DNA of 64,000 bases from Mixta sp. Marseille-Q2659 (GCF_940807255.1 NZ_CALNWY010000001.1:310001-374000); one strand, 5' to 3'. Counted from the stretch's first letter, positions 49,205-62,098 are shown. The notes: a model not told the origin generated them from the letters alone. Made by a program: numbers and translations.

Positions 49205-51517
49205 CTAATGGCAGACGCCGCTTTTTACCGGCTGCTCATAATTTTCCACGGGCAGTATGCGAATCGGAATGCGCTGCGGCGGCAGTTTAATGCGGCGTAA
49301 CAGCAGCAACAACGCGCCGTTGAACAGCAGCACCAGCAGGATAGTCAGGCTGCTGGCGAGCGGCTGCTCGCCGATGCGCGAGAACTGCCAGAACAGCGTC
49401 GCCAGCGAATAAGCGACGTTCAGCCCCCAAAGAATGGAAAAGCCCATCCAGCGGCGGCTGCTTTCACGGGCAATCGCGCCCATCACCGATACGCACGGAA
49501 TATAGAGCAGCACAAACAGCAGATAGCTAAAGGCGGCGGCATCGCTGCCAAATTGTTGGCTCATCTGGCCCATCGCGCCGCCCGCCATTTCGCCGTCGCC
49601 CTTGCTGGCCTCAATCGGGTTCGCCAATACGCTCAGACTGAATGTCTCTTTCAGTCCTTGCCAGGTTTCGCTGACCGCATCGGACAGCTCTGCCGTCAGG
49701 CTCCACTCATTAACGTCGAAAGGGGCTTCCTGTAAGGCCTCGGCGGTGTAAAGCGTATTCAGCGTGCCGACCACCACTTCTTTCGCCATCGCGCCGGTCA
49801 GCAGGCCCACCGACGCCTGCCAGTTATCCGGCTGTATGCCGATAGGCTGCAGCAGCGGCGTCATGATGCGGCTGACGCTGGCCAGCGCCGAATCGTTAAT
49901 GCTGTTGACCGGCTGCCCGTTAAAGGAAAAGCTGTTCAGCCCGCCGATAAGAATGCTGACGATCACGATGACTTTACCGGCGCGCAACACGAAGCTTTTC
50001 AGGCGCTGCCAGGCCTGCAACAGCAGGCTTTTCAGATGCGGCACGTGCCAGCTCGGCAGCTCCATAACGAACGGCGAAGCTTCGCCGCGCAGCAGCGTAT
50101 GCTTGAGCAGCAGGCCGGTCAGCACCGCCATGACAATGCCGGTCAGATAAAGGCTGAACACCACCAGCGCGCCGTGTGAACCAAAAAAGGCGGCGGCGAA
50201 AACAGCAAAAATCGCCAGCCGCGCGCCGCAGGAGATAAAGGGCGCCATCATCACCGTAATCAGCCGTTCACGCGGCGCATCCAGCGTGCGTGCGCCCATC
50301 ACCGACGGCACGTTGCAGCCAAAACCGACGATCAGCGGCACGAAAGATTTACCCGGCAGGCCAAGCGACTGCATCAGCCGATCGACCACAAAAGCGGCGC
50401 GCGCCATATAGCCGGAATCTTCCATAAAGGAGAGAAACAGATACATCAAACCGATCTGCGGCACCAGCGGCAGCACCGTATTGATGCCGCCGCCCACACC
50501 CTGTGCGAGAAACAGCGTCAGCCAGACCGGGAAATGCAGCGTGGCGCCGAGCCACTGCGTACCGTGAATAAACAGCGCCGCCGAGCCGACGTCAAACAGC
50601 GGCTGCAGCGCGCCGCCAATATTGATCGCCAGCAGAAACATCAGATACATCATCAGCAAAAAGACCGGAATGCCCAGCCAGCGGTTCAGTACGATCTTAT
50701 CAAGCCGCTGCGATAGCTGGTGCGGGGCGGCTAAATGCTGATTGCTGACGTTGGCGCAAATCGACGCCAACAGCTGATAGCGTGCGGCGACAATGGAGAC
50801 GGCGGCTTCCTGCGCCAGCCCGGTCTCCACTTCTGCCAGCCGCTGCAGCGCCAGATCGCTTACCTGCTGACGGCTGTAAATGTCGCCTTCCAACAGCTGT
50901 AACGCCAGCCAGCGCCGCCGCTGACGGCTTTCGCTTACCGACATCGCCGCTGCCAGCCGATCGACAGCGTCATTCAGTAGCGCGGGATAGGGCACTTCCA
51001 GCGGCGCGCAGGTGCTAATTCCTTGATCAATCAGTTGCTTCAGCTGCTCCAGTCCGCTGCCGCGTGTTGATACGACCGGCACCACCGGACAGCCGAGACG
51101 CTGCGCCAGCGCCGGAATATCGATGCTGATTTTCTGGCTTTCTGCCATGTCCAGCATATTCAGCGCCACAATGCAGGGCACGCCCAGTTCGCGCAATTGC
51201 AGGGTGAGATAAAGATTGCGCTCCAGGTTGCAGGCGTCCACCACGTTAATCAGCAGATCTGCCTGCTGGCTCAGCACGAAGTGGCAGGCGATCTGCTCAT
51301 CAAGCGAGGCCTGCTGGGAAATGGTGGTCAGCGAATAGGTACCGGGCAGGTCGATAAGATTCACCCGCGTTTGGCCAGCGGTGAAAAAACCTTCTTTGCG
51401 CTCAACGGTGACGCCAGCCCAGTTGCCGACGCGCTGACGGGCGCCGGTGAGCTGATTAAACAGCGTGGTTTTACCGGCGTTGGGATTGCCTAACAGACCG
51501 ACAGTACAGGTTTTCAT
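49205..51517 (-). CDS. feoB: Ferrous iron transporter FeoB
   Basis: This is the large inner-membrane Fe(II) transporter. The 770 residues begin with a GTPase-like domain: G1 GNPNAGKTT (10-18), G3 DLPGTYS and G4 NMLD. The membrane core follows, with Gate motifs containing cysteines such as [13 protein letters not shown] and [14 protein letters not shown]. It overlaps feoA by 4 bp. The feoC gene that follows feoB in E. coli is missing; only 83 bp separate feoB from the GH13 gene. Confidence 0.96.
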   Translation of the reverse strand: MKTCTVGLLGNPNAGKTTLFNQLTGARQRVGNWAGVTVERKEGFFTAGQTRVNLIDLPGTYSLTTISQQASLDEQIACHFVLSQQADLLINVVDACNLERNLYLTLQLRELGVPCIVALNMLDMAESQKISIDIPALAQRLGCPVVPVVSTRGSGLEQLKQLIDQGISTCAPLEVPYPALLNDAVDRLAAAMSVSESRQRRRWLALQLLEGDIYSRQQVSDLALQRLAEVETGLAQEAAVSIVAARYQLLASICANVSNQHLAAPHQLSQRLDKIVLNRWLGIPVFLLMMYLMFLLAINIGGALQPLFDVGSAALFIHGTQWLGATLHFPVWLTLFLAQGVGGGINTVLPLVPQIGLMYLFLSFMEDSGYMARAAFVVDRLMQSLGLPGKSFVPLIVGFGCNVPSVMGARTLDAPRERLITVMMAPFISCGARLAIFAVFAAAFFGSHGALVVFSLYLTGIVMAVLTGLLLKHTLLRGEASPFVMELPSWHVPHLKSLLLQAWQRLKSFVLRAGKVIVIVSILIGGLNSFSFNGQPVNSINDSALASVSRIMTPLLQPIGIQPDNWQASVGLLTGAMAKEVVVGTLNTLYTAEALQEAPFDVNEWSLTAELSDAVSETWQGLKETFSLSVLANPIEASKGDGEMAGGAMGQMSQQFGSDAAAFSYLLFVLLYIPCVSVMGAIARESSRRWMGFSILWGLNVAYSLATLFWQFSRIGEQPLASSLTILLVLLFNGALLLLLRRIKLPPQRIPIRILPVENYEQPVKSGVCH

Positions 51518-51753
51518 GCGGCCTCCATCGGAGCCATTGGCTGCAACTGCAGCAGCGCCAAATCCTTTTTGCGCAGCATTAAACTTACGCGTCCCGCCTG
51601 AATCTGCAGCGGATCACCCAGCGGGGCAATGCGTAGCACCTGAAAGCAGGAACCGGGCAGCAGGCCGAGGGAAAGCAGCTTTTGGCGATAAGCGGGACTG
51701 ACGGCGGATGAAAAGCCGAGAATTTGATAGTGTTGGCGGGCAAGCAGAGACAT
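51514..51753 (-). CDS. feoA: Ferrous iron transport accessory protein FeoA
   Basis: This small SH3-like protein of 79 residues is needed for FeoB-dependent Fe(II) uptake. The ATG at 51753 sits behind GAGGT and yields [16 protein letters not shown], in line with FeoA; an in-frame start at 51795 would add 14 residues unlike the family. [17 protein letters not shown] and APLGDPLQI are the conserved segments. It overlaps feoB by 4 bp. Confidence 0.94.
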   Translation of the reverse strand: MSLLARQHYQILGFSSAVSPAYRQKLLSLGLLPGSCFQVLRIAPLGDPLQIQAGRVSLMLRKKDLALLQLQPMAPMEAA

Positions 51754-51812
51754 GAAAGGTACCTCATTGACTGTCGCGTAGTACGACAATGACAAAACGG
51801 CACCATATTAAT

Positions 51813-51846
51813 GAGAATAATTATCGTTAATGTTGATTTAAAACAA
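51813..51846. promoter_or_regulatory. Fur box and FNR-like site upstream of feoA
   Basis: GAGAATAATTATCGTTAAT (51813-51831) resembles the Fur box at about 13 of 19 positions. Directly beside it TTGAT-TTAA-AACAA (51833-51846) matches the FNR site TTGAT-N4-ATCAA at nine of ten positions. E. coli feo is repressed by Fur and activated by FNR, so this arrangement fits iron- and oxygen-controlled expression. Confidence 0.65.
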
Positions 51847-51879
51847 ACAACGAGGGCGGCGCGAGGCCGCCCTTACGTT

Positions 51880-54204
51880 TTAGCGCTTCTTACCGAAGGC
51901 GGCGGCCAGCGCATCGCCCATGGCGCTGTTGCCAGGTGCCGTGCTGGCGGCACGCGGACGCGGTTTAGCCGCCGGACGGTTATTACCACGATCCTGCGTA
52001 CGTGGCGCACCGCGCGCCGCGGTTTCGCCTGGCTGCTCGTCAAGACGCATGGTCAGCGCGATGCGTTTGCGTTGAAGATCGACTTCCAGCACCTTAACTT
52101 TGACGATATCGCCTGCTTTCACCACGGTATGCGGATCTTCGACAAATTTGTCGGAAAGCGAAGAGATATGCACCAGGCCATCCTGATGGACGCCAATATC
52201 CACGAATGCGCCGAAGTTGGTCACGTTGGTCACCGCACCTTCCAGTACCATGCCCGGCTGCAGATCGTTCATGGTTTCTACGCCTTCGGCAAACTGTGCT
52301 GTTTTGAATTCCGGGCGCGGATCGCGGCCTGGTTTCTCCAGCTCTTTGATAATGTCGCTGACCGTCGGCACGCCGAAACGCTCATCGGTAAAATCGACCG
52401 CTTTAAGGTTGCGCAGCTCAGTCGGATTGCCCATCAGCTCGCGCAGTGACTGGCGGGTCGCTTCCAGAATACGCTCGACCACCGGATAGGCTTCCGGATG
52501 CACAGTAGAAGCATCCAGCGGATTATCGCCGTGGTTAATACGCAGGAAGCCAGCGCACTGTTCAAAGGCTTTCGGGCCGAGACGGCTCACCTTCAGCAGC
52601 TGCTGACGGCTGCGGAAGCGACCGTTTTCGTCGCGCCAGTTCACAATGTTTTGCGCCATCATGCGCGTCAGTCCGGCAACGCGGGTCAACAGCGCGACGG
52701 AGGCGGTATTCAGATCGACGCCAACGGCGTTAACGCAGTCTTCCACCACCGCATCCAGCTTTTTCGCCAGCTGGTTTTGGCTGACGTCATGCTGATACTG
52801 GCCCACGCCAATTGATTTCGGATCGATTTTCACCAGCTCCGCCAGCGGATCCTGCAAACGACGGGCAATTGAGACTGCGCCACGCAGCGAAACATCGAGA
52901 TCCGGGAACTCCAGCGCTGCCAGTTCGGAAGCTGAGTAGACCGACGCGCCCGCTTCGCTGACGATCACTTTTTGCGCCGTCACCTGCGGGAACTGTTTTT
53001 GTACTTCAAGGAAGAAGCGCTCGGTTTCACGTGAAGCGGTGCCGTTGCCGATCGCCACCAGTTCTACCTGATGACGCGTGCAGAGCGCTGCAACCGCCGC
53101 CGCCGCTTTGGCCGCCTGGCCGGTGTGCGGATAGATGGTATCGGTCGCGACCAGCTTGCCGGTGGCATCCACTACCGCCACTTTGACGCCGGTACGCAGG
53201 CCCGGATCGAGGCCCATGGTGGCGCGCATGCCCGCTGGAGCCGCCATCAGCAGATCGTGCAGGTTACGGGCAAAGACATTAATCGCTTCTTCTTCCGCAC
53301 GCTCGCGCACGCTGCCCATCAGCTCGGTCTCCAGATGCAGCAGCACTTTAATGCGCCACGTCCAGCTCACCACCGCTTTACGCCAGCTGTCCGCCGGCGC
53401 GTTATTCAGGCGCAGGTTAAGGTGTTCGCTAATCAGCTGCTCGCCGTAGCTTTCACGCGGCGGCTCATCAAACTGCGGATCGGGATTGAGCGAGAGCTGC
53501 AATACGCCTTCGTTGCGGCCACGGAACATCGCCAGCGCGCGGTGCGACGGTACGGTAGCCAGCGCTTCATGATGATCGAAGTAGTCGCGGAATTTCGCGC
53601 CTTCTTCCTCTTTGCCTTCCACAACGCGGGAAACCAGATGGGCATGCTTCCACAGATAATCGCGGACTTTCGCCAGCAGGGCGGCGTCCTCAGCGAAACG
53701 CTCCATCAGAATATAGCGCGCGCCGTCCAGCGCCGCTTTCACGTCGGCCACGCCTTTCTCCGCATCGACAAAGCGGGCGGCCAGCTGCTCCGGCTCCTGA
53801 GACGGATCCTGCCACAGCGACTCGGCCAGCGGTTCCAGACCGGCTTCAATCGCGATCTGCCCACGCGTGCGGCGCTTCGGTTTATAGGGAAGGTAAAGAT
53901 CTTCGAGTTCGGTTTTGCTCAGGGTAGCATTAATCGCGGCGGCAAGTTCATCGCTGAGTTTGCCCTGTTCGGCGACCGATTTCAGGATCGCCTGGCGGCG
54001 GTCTTCCAGCTCGCGCAGGTAGCCGAGACGGGTTTCCAGCTGTCGCAGCTGGGTATCATCAAGCCCGCCGGTCACTTCCTTACGATAACGTGCGATAAAC
54101 GGCACGGTGTTCCCTTCGTCCAGCAGGCGGATTGCGGCATCAACTTGCTCAGCCCGCGCCTGAAGTTCACCTGCAATAATGCGGTTCAGTGAATCATTCA
54201 TCAT
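51880..54204 (-). CDS. yhgF: Tex-family RNA-binding transcription accessory protein (YhgF)
   Basis: This 774-residue protein is the Tex homologue YhgF. Order of domains: helical Tex N-domain ([22 protein letters not shown] near residue 95), YqgF RNase H-like fold ([16 protein letters not shown] near 330), helix-hairpin-helix repeats ([23 protein letters not shown] near 510), and an S1 RNA-binding domain ([21 protein letters not shown] near 650) with a basic Pro/Arg tail. It binds nucleic acid; the exact role in transcription is not settled. It is divergent from greB. Confidence 0.94.
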   Translation of the reverse strand: MMNDSLNRIIAGELQARAEQVDAAIRLLDEGNTVPFIARYRKEVTGGLDDTQLRQLETRLGYLRELEDRRQAILKSVAEQGKLSDELAAAINATLSKTELEDLYLPYKPKRRTRGQIAIEAGLEPLAESLWQDPSQEPEQLAARFVDAEKGVADVKAALDGARYILMERFAEDAALLAKVRDYLWKHAHLVSRVVEGKEEEGAKFRDYFDHHEALATVPSHRALAMFRGRNEGVLQLSLNPDPQFDEPPRESYGEQLISEHLNLRLNNAPADSWRKAVVSWTWRIKVLLHLETELMGSVRERAEEEAINVFARNLHDLLMAAPAGMRATMGLDPGLRTGVKVAVVDATGKLVATDTIYPHTGQAAKAAAAVAALCTRHQVELVAIGNGTASRETERFFLEVQKQFPQVTAQKVIVSEAGASVYSASELAALEFPDLDVSLRGAVSIARRLQDPLAELVKIDPKSIGVGQYQHDVSQNQLAKKLDAVVEDCVNAVGVDLNTASVALLTRVAGLTRMMAQNIVNWRDENGRFRSRQQLLKVSRLGPKAFEQCAGFLRINHGDNPLDASTVHPEAYPVVERILEATRQSLRELMGNPTELRNLKAVDFTDERFGVPTVSDIIKELEKPGRDPRPEFKTAQFAEGVETMNDLQPGMVLEGAVTNVTNFGAFVDIGVHQDGLVHISSLSDKFVEDPHTVVKAGDIVKVKVLEVDLQRKRIALTMRLDEQPGETAARGAPRTQDRGNNRPAAKPRPRAASTAPGNSAMGDALAAAFGKKR

Positions 54205-54394
54205 CGGTTCAACTATCTTGCTAACAGTGGGTGAGAAATAGCGGACAGTTATACGGATTGACGGGCGAAATTACCAGCGAAGGGGTGCGCTTTAAGCCAT
54301 ATTCCGAGTGGGTTCTCCCACGCGGCGAGAGTGATGTTGTACCATTAGCACAAGGGGCCGCCAGGCCATCAGATTCAGCAGACAGGATGGATGT

Positions 54395-54895
54395 GTGAAG
54401 ACGCAACTGATTACCCGTGAAGGTTATAACAAGCTTCGGGCGGAACACGATTATCTGTGGAAGGAAAAGCGCCCGGAGATCACCAAAATCGTCTCCTGGG
54501 CGGCCAGCCTGGGCGACCGCTCCGAAAACGCCGATTACACCTATAACAAGCGTCTGCTGCGCCAGATCGATCGCCGCGTGCGCTATCTGCGTAAATGTCT
54601 GGCGGAACTAAAGATCGTCGATTACTCCCCGCAGCAGGAGGGCAAAGTCTTTTTTGGCGCCTGGGTGGAAGTGGAGAACGAACAGGGCGAGGTAAAATGC
54701 TTTCGCATTGTCGGGCCGGATGAGATCTACGGTGAGGTGAAAAACTATATCTCTGTGGATTCGCCGATGGCGCGCGCGCTGATTAAAAAAGAAGTGGATG
54801 ACGAAGTGATCGTTAACACGCCGGAAGGGGAAAAATTGTGGTTTATTAACCGCATTGAATATCGACAATCGCCAGATGAGACCAGCGAAAAATAA
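54395..54895 (+). CDS. greB: Transcript cleavage factor GreB
   Basis: This factor rescues backtracked RNA polymerase by stimulating cleavage of the nascent RNA. The start is GTG at 54395; the ATG four bases earlier opens a frame that soon stops. The 166-residue protein starts with an acidic-tipped coiled coil (to about residue 75) with the tip sequence SLGDRSENADYTYNK that carries the conserved acidic residues, then a C-terminal FKBP-like domain. It is divergent from yhgF as in E. coli. Confidence 0.95.
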   Translation: MKTQLITREGYNKLRAEHDYLWKEKRPEITKIVSWAASLGDRSENADYTYNKRLLRQIDRRVRYLRKCLAELKIVDYSPQQEGKVFFGAWVEVENEQGEVKCFRIVGPDEIYGEVKNYISVDSPMARALIKKEVDDEVIVNTPEGEKLWFINRIEYRQSPDETSEK

Positions 54896-54902
54896 AAAGA
54901 AG

Positions 54903-54951
54903 CGGAGAATAATGACTTTTTTAATAAAGCCCGGGCAACGCTTATTCTCCG
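54903..54951. repeat. Inverted repeat downstream of greB
   Basis: CGGAGAATAA (54903-54912) and TTATTCTCCG (54942-54951) are perfect inverted repeats separated by 29 bp, starting eight bases after the greB stop. They could fold as a long hairpin acting as terminator or RNA 3' protection. Confidence 0.5.
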
Positions 54952-55020
54952 GTGGCGAAAGACTACAGCAACAGAATTTTTATATGTAAAGCTGGGTCTG
55001 ACCTAATGCCTTAAAAAGCG

Positions 55021-55257
55021 TTAATGAGGGATGGTACTGGTGGTTGTGGTGGTCGCCGTGCTGGAGCCGTCTCCGCCGCCTGCGGTCGCCAGCGCAAGGC
55101 CCAGCAGCGCGCCTACTACGGCGACGCCTTCCGCATCGGAATTTCCCTTCGCTTCGGCGGTGGCCTGCGCGCCGGCAGCTTCGCCGGAAGGTTCATTGGC
55201 CATTACGTATCCGCTGACGAACAGGGCCAGTGAGCAAATTAACATTATCTTGTTCAT
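55021..55257 (-). CDS. YjbE/GfcA-like small secreted Thr/Ala-rich protein
   Basis: This 78-residue protein has a signal peptide (MNKIMLICSLALFVSGYVMA), an Ala/Gly-rich middle with GVAVVGALLGLALATAGGGDGSS, and a C-terminal threonine run. The arrangement resembles E. coli YjbE and GfcA, first genes of exopolysaccharide-related operons. No yjbFGH or gfc genes follow here, so it stands alone between greB and ompR. Function is unknown; a role at the envelope or in polysaccharide production is only inferred from similarity. Confidence 0.7.
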   Translation of the reverse strand: MNKIMLICSLALFVSGYVMANEPSGEAAGAQATAEAKGNSDAEGVAVVGALLGLALATAGGGDGSSTATTTTTSTIPH

Positions 55258-55794
55258 ATTTATTCCCGGCTGATAAATAGAGAAAGTTTGCCGGGATGAA
55301 TATAGGTTTGTCGGGCCTGCGCTGAAAAGCGTTGTTTTTTGAACAATAGGGGCGAGTTAAGTTATTGCTGGATCGAACTTTTATTGGCTGCGAATATTCC
55401 TGGCTGAGCGTAACGGTAAAAAAATATCCGCCAGTATTTTCTGCTAATAGTTGGACTCAAGGCGCGCAAAACTGACAGCAAAGGTAGAGTTAAAAACGCC
55501 GTTTAACAGGCGAAACGGTTTTGGTAAATGTAAATAATTGATTGCAAGAGTAAATTTTTGCATGGCGCGATCTGAGCCAGTGGTTAAAAGAGTTTTAACG
55601 GCTATTTCAGAAAAGACGGATCGAAGCGTTGACGCTTATTCGATAGCGTAAAAGGCAAATAAATACGCGATAAGCTGCTGTTTAATATGCTTTGTAACAA
55701 TTTCGGCTAGAATATAAACCATTAATGACTGTCACAGCTACGCTTCTTTTTTAACAATACCAGCTCGGGCAATAGCGCCTTTGGGAGTAACGAA
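55258..55794 (+). promoter_or_regulatory. AT-rich region upstream of ompR
   Basis: This 537-bp stretch contains no convincing gene. It should hold the promoter of the YjbE-like gene on the minus strand and that of ompR-envZ on the plus strand. A ribosome binding site GGGAG precedes the ompR ATG. Promoter hexamers such as TATAAA near 55712 are possible, but none is assigned. Confidence 0.45.
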
Positions 55795-57887
<2,093 letters not shown>

Positions 57888-57939
57888 AGCAGTCTGCCAA
57901 CGCTCGCCGTTAGCTGGTTCATCGCTCCTGCGGGCGTCT

Positions 57940-57988
57940 GCCTGAAATAAAAACCCCCGCCGTTTGGCAGGGGTTTTTTATTTCAGGC
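57940..57988. terminator. Bidirectional terminator between envZ and pckA
   Basis: A long near-perfect palindrome pairs GCCTGAAATAAAAACCCC with GGGGTTTTTTATTTCAGGC. It carries an A-run on one side and a T-run on the other, so it can stop both convergent transcripts. Confidence 0.85.
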
Positions 57989-58026
57989 TTAAATCACCTT
58001 CAGAGCAGAAGGTGACTGTTTTACTT

Positions 58027-59664
58027 TTAGCATAATACCGTCAGGTTAAATCTGCGGCCCGGCTGATACCAGCGCGGCGCCCGCAGGCGTATCGGTATAT
58101 TTTTCAAAGTTATTAATAAAGCGCTGCGCCAGATCCAGTGCCGATTTTCCCACTGCGAAGGATCTTCCCAGGTATTGCGTGGATCGAGAAGATGCGCATC
58201 GATACCGGCCACCGCGATTGGCATTTCCAGGTTGAAGATCGGCAGCGTTTGGGTTTCCGCCTGCGCCAGTTCGCCGCTCAGGATCGCATTGATAATCGCC
58301 CGCGTATCTTTCAGCGAAATGCGTTTGCCGGTGCCGTTCCAGCCGGTATTCACCAGCCAGGCTTCCACGCCTGCGTCCTGCATCCTTTTCACCAGCACTT
58401 CCGCATATTTGGTTGGGTGCAGCGTTAAAAATGCCGCGCCAAAGCAGGCGGAGAAAGTTGGCGTCGGCTCCGTTACGCCGCGCTCCGTACCGGCCAACTT
58501 AGCGGTAAAGCCGGACAGGAAGTGGTACTGCGTTTGATCGGAGGAGAGACGAGAAACCGGCGGCAGCACGCCAAACGCATCGGCGGTCAGGAAGATCACC
58601 TTTTTCGCATGGCCCGCTTTGGAGACCGGCTTAACGATGTTATCGATATGGTAAATCGGATAGGAGACGCGCGTGTTCTCCGTTTTGCTGGCGTCATCAA
58701 AATCGATAGAGCCGTCGCTGCGCACCACCACGTTTTCCAGCAGCGCATCGCGGCGGATTGCGTGATAAATCTCCGGCTCCGCCTGCTCTGACAGCTTGAT
58801 GGTTTTCGCGTAGCAGCCGCCTTCGAAGTTGAACACGCCGTCGTCGTCCCAGCCATGCTCATCATCGCCAATCAACTGACGTTTAGGATCGGTGGAAAGG
58901 GTGGTTTTCCCCGTGCCAGAAAGACCGAAGAACACCGCCACGTCGCCCTGTTCGCCCACGTTAGCCGAGCAGTGCATCGAGGCGATCCCTTTCAGCGGCA
59001 GCAGGTAGTTCATCACCGCGAACAGGCCTTTCTTCATTTCACCGCCGTACCAGGTGCCGCCGATCAACTGCATTTTTTCAGTGAGGTTAAAAGCGATGAA
59101 GTTCTCAGAATGCAGGCCCTGCTGCTGCCAGTTGGGGTTGGTGCATTTCGCGCCGTTCATCACCACGAAATCGGGTGTGAAGCTGGCCAGACTTTCCTCA
59201 TCGGGACGGATAAACATGTTTTTGACAAAGTGTGCCTGCCAGGCGACTTCGGTAATAAAGCGGACGCTCAGACGGGTATCAGGGTTGGCACCACACCAGG
59301 CGTCTACCACAAACAGACGTTTACCGGAGAGCTGTTGCGTGACGCAACCCTTAAGCGCTTGCCAGGTTTCCTGAGACAGGGGCTGATTATCGTTTTTACC
59401 TTTGCCCTGATCGTTCCACCACAAGGTGTCGCGGGTCGTATCGTCGCGCACAATATATTTATCTTTGGGTGAGCGTCCGGTGAACACACCGGTATCCACG
59501 GCAATCGCCCCGGACTGCGTTAGCGTACCGCGCTCGTAGCCGGACAGACCGGGCAGGGTTTCTTCCTTAAATAAAGTTTCATAATCGGGATTATGGATGA
59601 CTTCAACCGTATCAGTGATGCCATAAGCGACGAGGTCCTGTGGAGTCAGGCCATTAGGGCGCAT
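58027..59664 (-). CDS. pckA: Phosphoenolpyruvate carboxykinase (ATP) PckA, C-terminus frameshifted
   Basis: This gluconeogenic enzyme converts oxaloacetate and ATP to phosphoenolpyruvate. The kinase-1 loop [11 protein letters not shown], kinase-2 [19 protein letters not shown] and substrate motif [10 protein letters not shown] are intact. The normal family sequence runs to [15 protein letters not shown] (about residue 505) and then shifts frame: the as-read end is 40 unrelated residues to 545. Inserting one A into the A-run on the minus strand (58145-58148) restores [20 protein letters not shown] and [12 protein letters not shown], ending at 58046, for 539 residues. It could be a real mutation or a homopolymer sequencing error. 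The E. coli neighbour yhgE is absent. Confidence 0.93.
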   Translation of the reverse strand: MRPNGLTPQDLVAYGITDTVEVIHNPDYETLFKEETLPGLSGYERGTLTQSGAIAVDTGVFTGRSPKDKYIVRDDTTRDTLWWNDQGKGKNDNQPLSQETWQALKGCVTQQLSGKRLFVVDAWCGANPDTRLSVRFITEVAWQAHFVKNMFIRPDEESLASFTPDFVVMNGAKCTNPNWQQQGLHSENFIAFNLTEKMQLIGGTWYGGEMKKGLFAVMNYLLPLKGIASMHCSANVGEQGDVAVFFGLSGTGKTTLSTDPKRQLIGDDEHGWDDDGVFNFEGGCYAKTIKLSEQAEPEIYHAIRRDALLENVVVRSDGSIDFDDASKTENTRVSYPIYHIDNIVKPVSKAGHAKKVIFLTADAFGVLPPVSRLSSDQTQYHFLSGFTAKLAGTERGVTEPTPTFSACFGAAFLTLHPTKYAEVLVKRMQDAGVEAWLVNTGWNGTGKRISLKDTRAIINAILSGELAQAETQTLPIFNLEMPIAVAGIDAHLLDPRNTWEDPSQWENRHWIWRSALLITLKNIPIRLRAPRWYQPGRRFNLTVLC

Positions 59665-60045
59665 ATTACTGTTCCTTTATCGGTTTGTACTGCAACAAAT
59701 GTTGAGGGGACTTGCTGCCACTTGCCGTAAAGCGCCATGAAGCGATTCACGTTGCTTTACAATTGCGGCAGTCTACTCCTGTCAAAAAGCAGCGAAAGGG
59801 GCGAATAGCAGAAATGAGAGACGAAACGTTTTTTTATGGAAATTCATCTGAATCCGATGAAAAGTTATGGATAGCAGCGCACAGTTTATAAAACGCTATT
59901 TTAATATTTTAGCGGCACGTTATTGTTTTAATTTAAAAACTCCGCCCAGGCTCTTGAGTGGTGCGACACTATAGTGCGCGTGTAGCCTGCCGCTTTGTTA
60001 ATAAAAAAGGCGGCCAAAGCCGCCCTGGTTTTTGTTAACGATCGA
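59665..60045. promoter_or_regulatory. pckA promoter region and hslO terminator
   Basis: This 381-bp gene-free stretch occupies the place where yhgE lies in E. coli. Its right end carries the hslO terminator: GGCGGC/GCCGCC (60009-60024), with an A-run at 60003-60008 that is a T-run on the minus strand. The left part contains the pckA upstream region. No convincing gene or known regulator site is seen. Confidence 0.6.
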
Positions 60046-60924
60046 TCAGTGAATTTGCGCGCTGCTGCTGCCTGAATCGTTACGGATAGCAGCAATATCA
60101 ACTGCATCGTAAATATAGTGGCTGCCGCAATAGTCGCAGTGCATATCGATCTGACCATCTTCTTCAAGAATCTGATCAACTTCTGCCTGCGGCAGCGTTT
60201 TCAGCACTTCGCCGCAGCGTTCGCGTGAGCAGCTGCACTTAAAGCTGACGTTCTGCGGTTCATAAAGTGTGACTTCTTCCTGGTTATAGAGACGCCACAG
60301 CACTTCGTTTGCCGGCAGGCCGATTAGCTCTTCCGTTTTGATAGTCTCCGTCAGCGTCGCCAGATGGTTGAAATCTTCTTTATCAGTATTCTGCGCCGGC
60401 AGGACCTGCAGCAGAATACCGCCTGCGCCCGGCTGGCCTTCATGCTCGCCGGTACGGATAAACAGGCGCGTCGGCAGCTGCTCAGAGCGCATAAAGTAAT
60501 CTTCCAGGCAGGCGGCCAGCGTATCGCCTTCCAGACCGACCACGCCCTGGTAGCGCTCGCCTTTTTCCGGGGAAATGGTGATCACCAGATAGCCGTTGCC
60601 GACCATCTCTTTTAGCGTGCTGCCCGGCGCGATTTCGCCCTGAACGCGCGCCACGCCGCGCATTTCCTGGCGGTTATTGCCGTTGATTACCGCCAGCGTC
60701 AGCGCGCCGTCGCCCTGCAGCTGAACGGTGATGTCGCCTTCGAATTTCAGCGTGGCGGTCAACAGGCTGGTGGCTACCAGCAGTTCGCCCAGCAGCTGCT
60801 GAACCGGCTGCGGATAATCATGACCGGAAACAATCTCGCGCCATGTGTCGGATAAATTAACCAGTTCGCCGCGAACCGCGTGGTTTTCGAACAGGTAACG
60901 GTGCATTTGGTCTTGGTGAGCCAT
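60046..60924 (-). CDS. hslO: Redox-activated chaperone Hsp33 (HslO)
   Basis: This chaperone is switched on by oxidation and protects proteins from aggregation. The 292-residue protein has the N-terminal substrate domain with [24 protein letters not shown] and the C-terminal zinc-binding cysteines CSC (in [11 protein letters not shown]) and CDYC (in [11 protein letters not shown]), which release zinc on oxidation. It follows hslR by 26 bp in one operon and is ended by a strong hairpin. Confidence 0.96.
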   Translation of the reverse strand: MAHQDQMHRYLFENHAVRGELVNLSDTWREIVSGHDYPQPVQQLLGELLVATSLLTATLKFEGDITVQLQGDGALTLAVINGNNRQEMRGVARVQGEIAPGSTLKEMVGNGYLVITISPEKGERYQGVVGLEGDTLAACLEDYFMRSEQLPTRLFIRTGEHEGQPGAGGILLQVLPAQNTDKEDFNHLATLTETIKTEELIGLPANEVLWRLYNQEEVTLYEPQNVSFKCSCSRERCGEVLKTLPQAEVDQILEEDGQIDMHCDYCGSHYIYDAVDIAAIRNDSGSSSAQIH

Positions 60925-60950
60925 AGTTTTTCTCTCGTGTTGGCGGCGCG

Positions 60951-61355
60951 TTATTCGTCGCCAGAAAATTTGAATTTCATCAGATCGCGGCGCTCTTTTT
61001 TATCAGGCCGACGATCGGGATGGGGCATAGTCAGCGCGTTCATTTTGCGCGCCTGCGCCATTTTTTCGCGTTTCTCAACGCTTTCCGCCGTCTCGCTGTA
61101 TAGCTGCTGCGCTTCCGTCGCCGGACGGCGCTGATCGGTAACGGCGCAGATGATAACCGTGCGCTCATCGTTGCCCTGGCGTAATTTCACTTCGGCATTC
61201 AGCTCCACCAGCTTGCTGGGCTTGCTGCGCTGACCGTTATAGTGAACTTTGCCGCCCTCAATCATCTCACGCGCCAGCGCGCGGGTTTTGTAGAAGCGCG
61301 CGGCCCACAGCCATTTATCGAGGCGGACGCCTTCTGTGGATTTCTCTTTCATCAC
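60951..61355 (-). CDS. hslR: Ribosome-associated heat shock protein Hsp15 (HslR)
   Basis: This is a 134-residue S4-domain RNA-binding protein that binds free 50S subunits carrying nascent chains. The S4 motif reads [23 protein letters not shown] followed by [18 protein letters not shown]. The C-terminal tail is basic. It is 13 bp after yrfG and 26 bp before hslO, as in E. coli. Confidence 0.95.
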   Translation of the reverse strand: MMKEKSTEGVRLDKWLWAARFYKTRALAREMIEGGKVHYNGQRSKPSKLVELNAEVKLRQGNDERTVIICAVTDQRRPATEAQQLYSETAESVEKREKMAQARKMNALTMPHPDRRPDKKERRDLMKFKFSGDE

Positions 61356-61368
61356 TGCTCCCGTCGGT

Positions 61369-62049
61369 TTACCGCGCCTGGGGCGCCAGCGCGCCGAGCA
61401 GCGTTCGGTAATCGCTCACGCTTTGATGGCGAGCGAAGGTTTTCATCGGCATACCGGAATCAGGATTGCTGACGCCAAGACACCACGCGATTCCCCAGCT
61501 CTTCGCCGCATCCAGCACCGGCTCGCTGTCATCAATAAACAGCGTGCGGTGATTTTCGAAGCCGGTCTGCTGCTGCACAGCCTGCCATAAGCGCTGATCT
61601 TCTTTCGGAAAGCCAAATGTATGGGTCGAAAGTAATAAATCAAGGTGCTGTCCAAGGCCGGTTTGCTTTAGTTTTACATCCAGATTCCAAGGATGCGCAT
61701 TGGTGAGCAGAATGGTGCGTTTGCCGCTGGCGCGCAGGGCGTGCAGGAGAGGAAGGGTATCATCGCGCAAACGCGCGCGGGCGCGCATCTCCCAGGTCAT
61801 CGCACGAATGTCCAACTCCAGCTCGCGACTCCAGTAATCCAGACAATACCAGTTTAGCGTATGCTGCACCGCCTGGTACTTCGCCATAATGAGCTGGTTG
61901 GCTTCGGCCAGCGGGATGCCGTGCCGTTGACTGAGGCTTTCCGGTACCAGCGTCAGCCAGAAATAGCTGTCGAAGGCCAGATCGAGCAGCGTGCCGTCCA
62001 TATCCAGCAGCACGGTATCGATATTTTGCCAGTCAATGCTGGTTTCCAT
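61369..62049 (-). CDS. yrfG: GMP/IMP nucleotidase YrfG (HAD family)
   Basis: This HAD-like phosphatase dephosphorylates purine monophosphates. The ATG at 62049 behind GGGAGGCGGC gives 226 residues, near the E. coli size; an in-frame start at 62085 would add 12 residues. HAD motif I is LLDMDGTLLDL, motif II is ILLTNAH and motif III/IV is IDDSEPVLDAA. It is the first gene of yrfG-hslR-hslO after igaA. Confidence 0.93.
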   Translation of the reverse strand: METSIDWQNIDTVLLDMDGTLLDLAFDSYFWLTLVPESLSQRHGIPLAEANQLIMAKYQAVQHTLNWYCLDYWSRELELDIRAMTWEMRARARLRDDTLPLLHALRASGKRTILLTNAHPWNLDVKLKQTGLGQHLDLLLSTHTFGFPKEDQRLWQAVQQQTGFENHRTLFIDDSEPVLDAAKSWGIAWCLGVSNPDSGMPMKTFARHQSVSDYRTLLGALAPQAR

Positions 62050-62098
62050 GCCGCCTCCCATAAATGAAAAGCGACAGGGTAGCACAGTTAAAAGTGGC

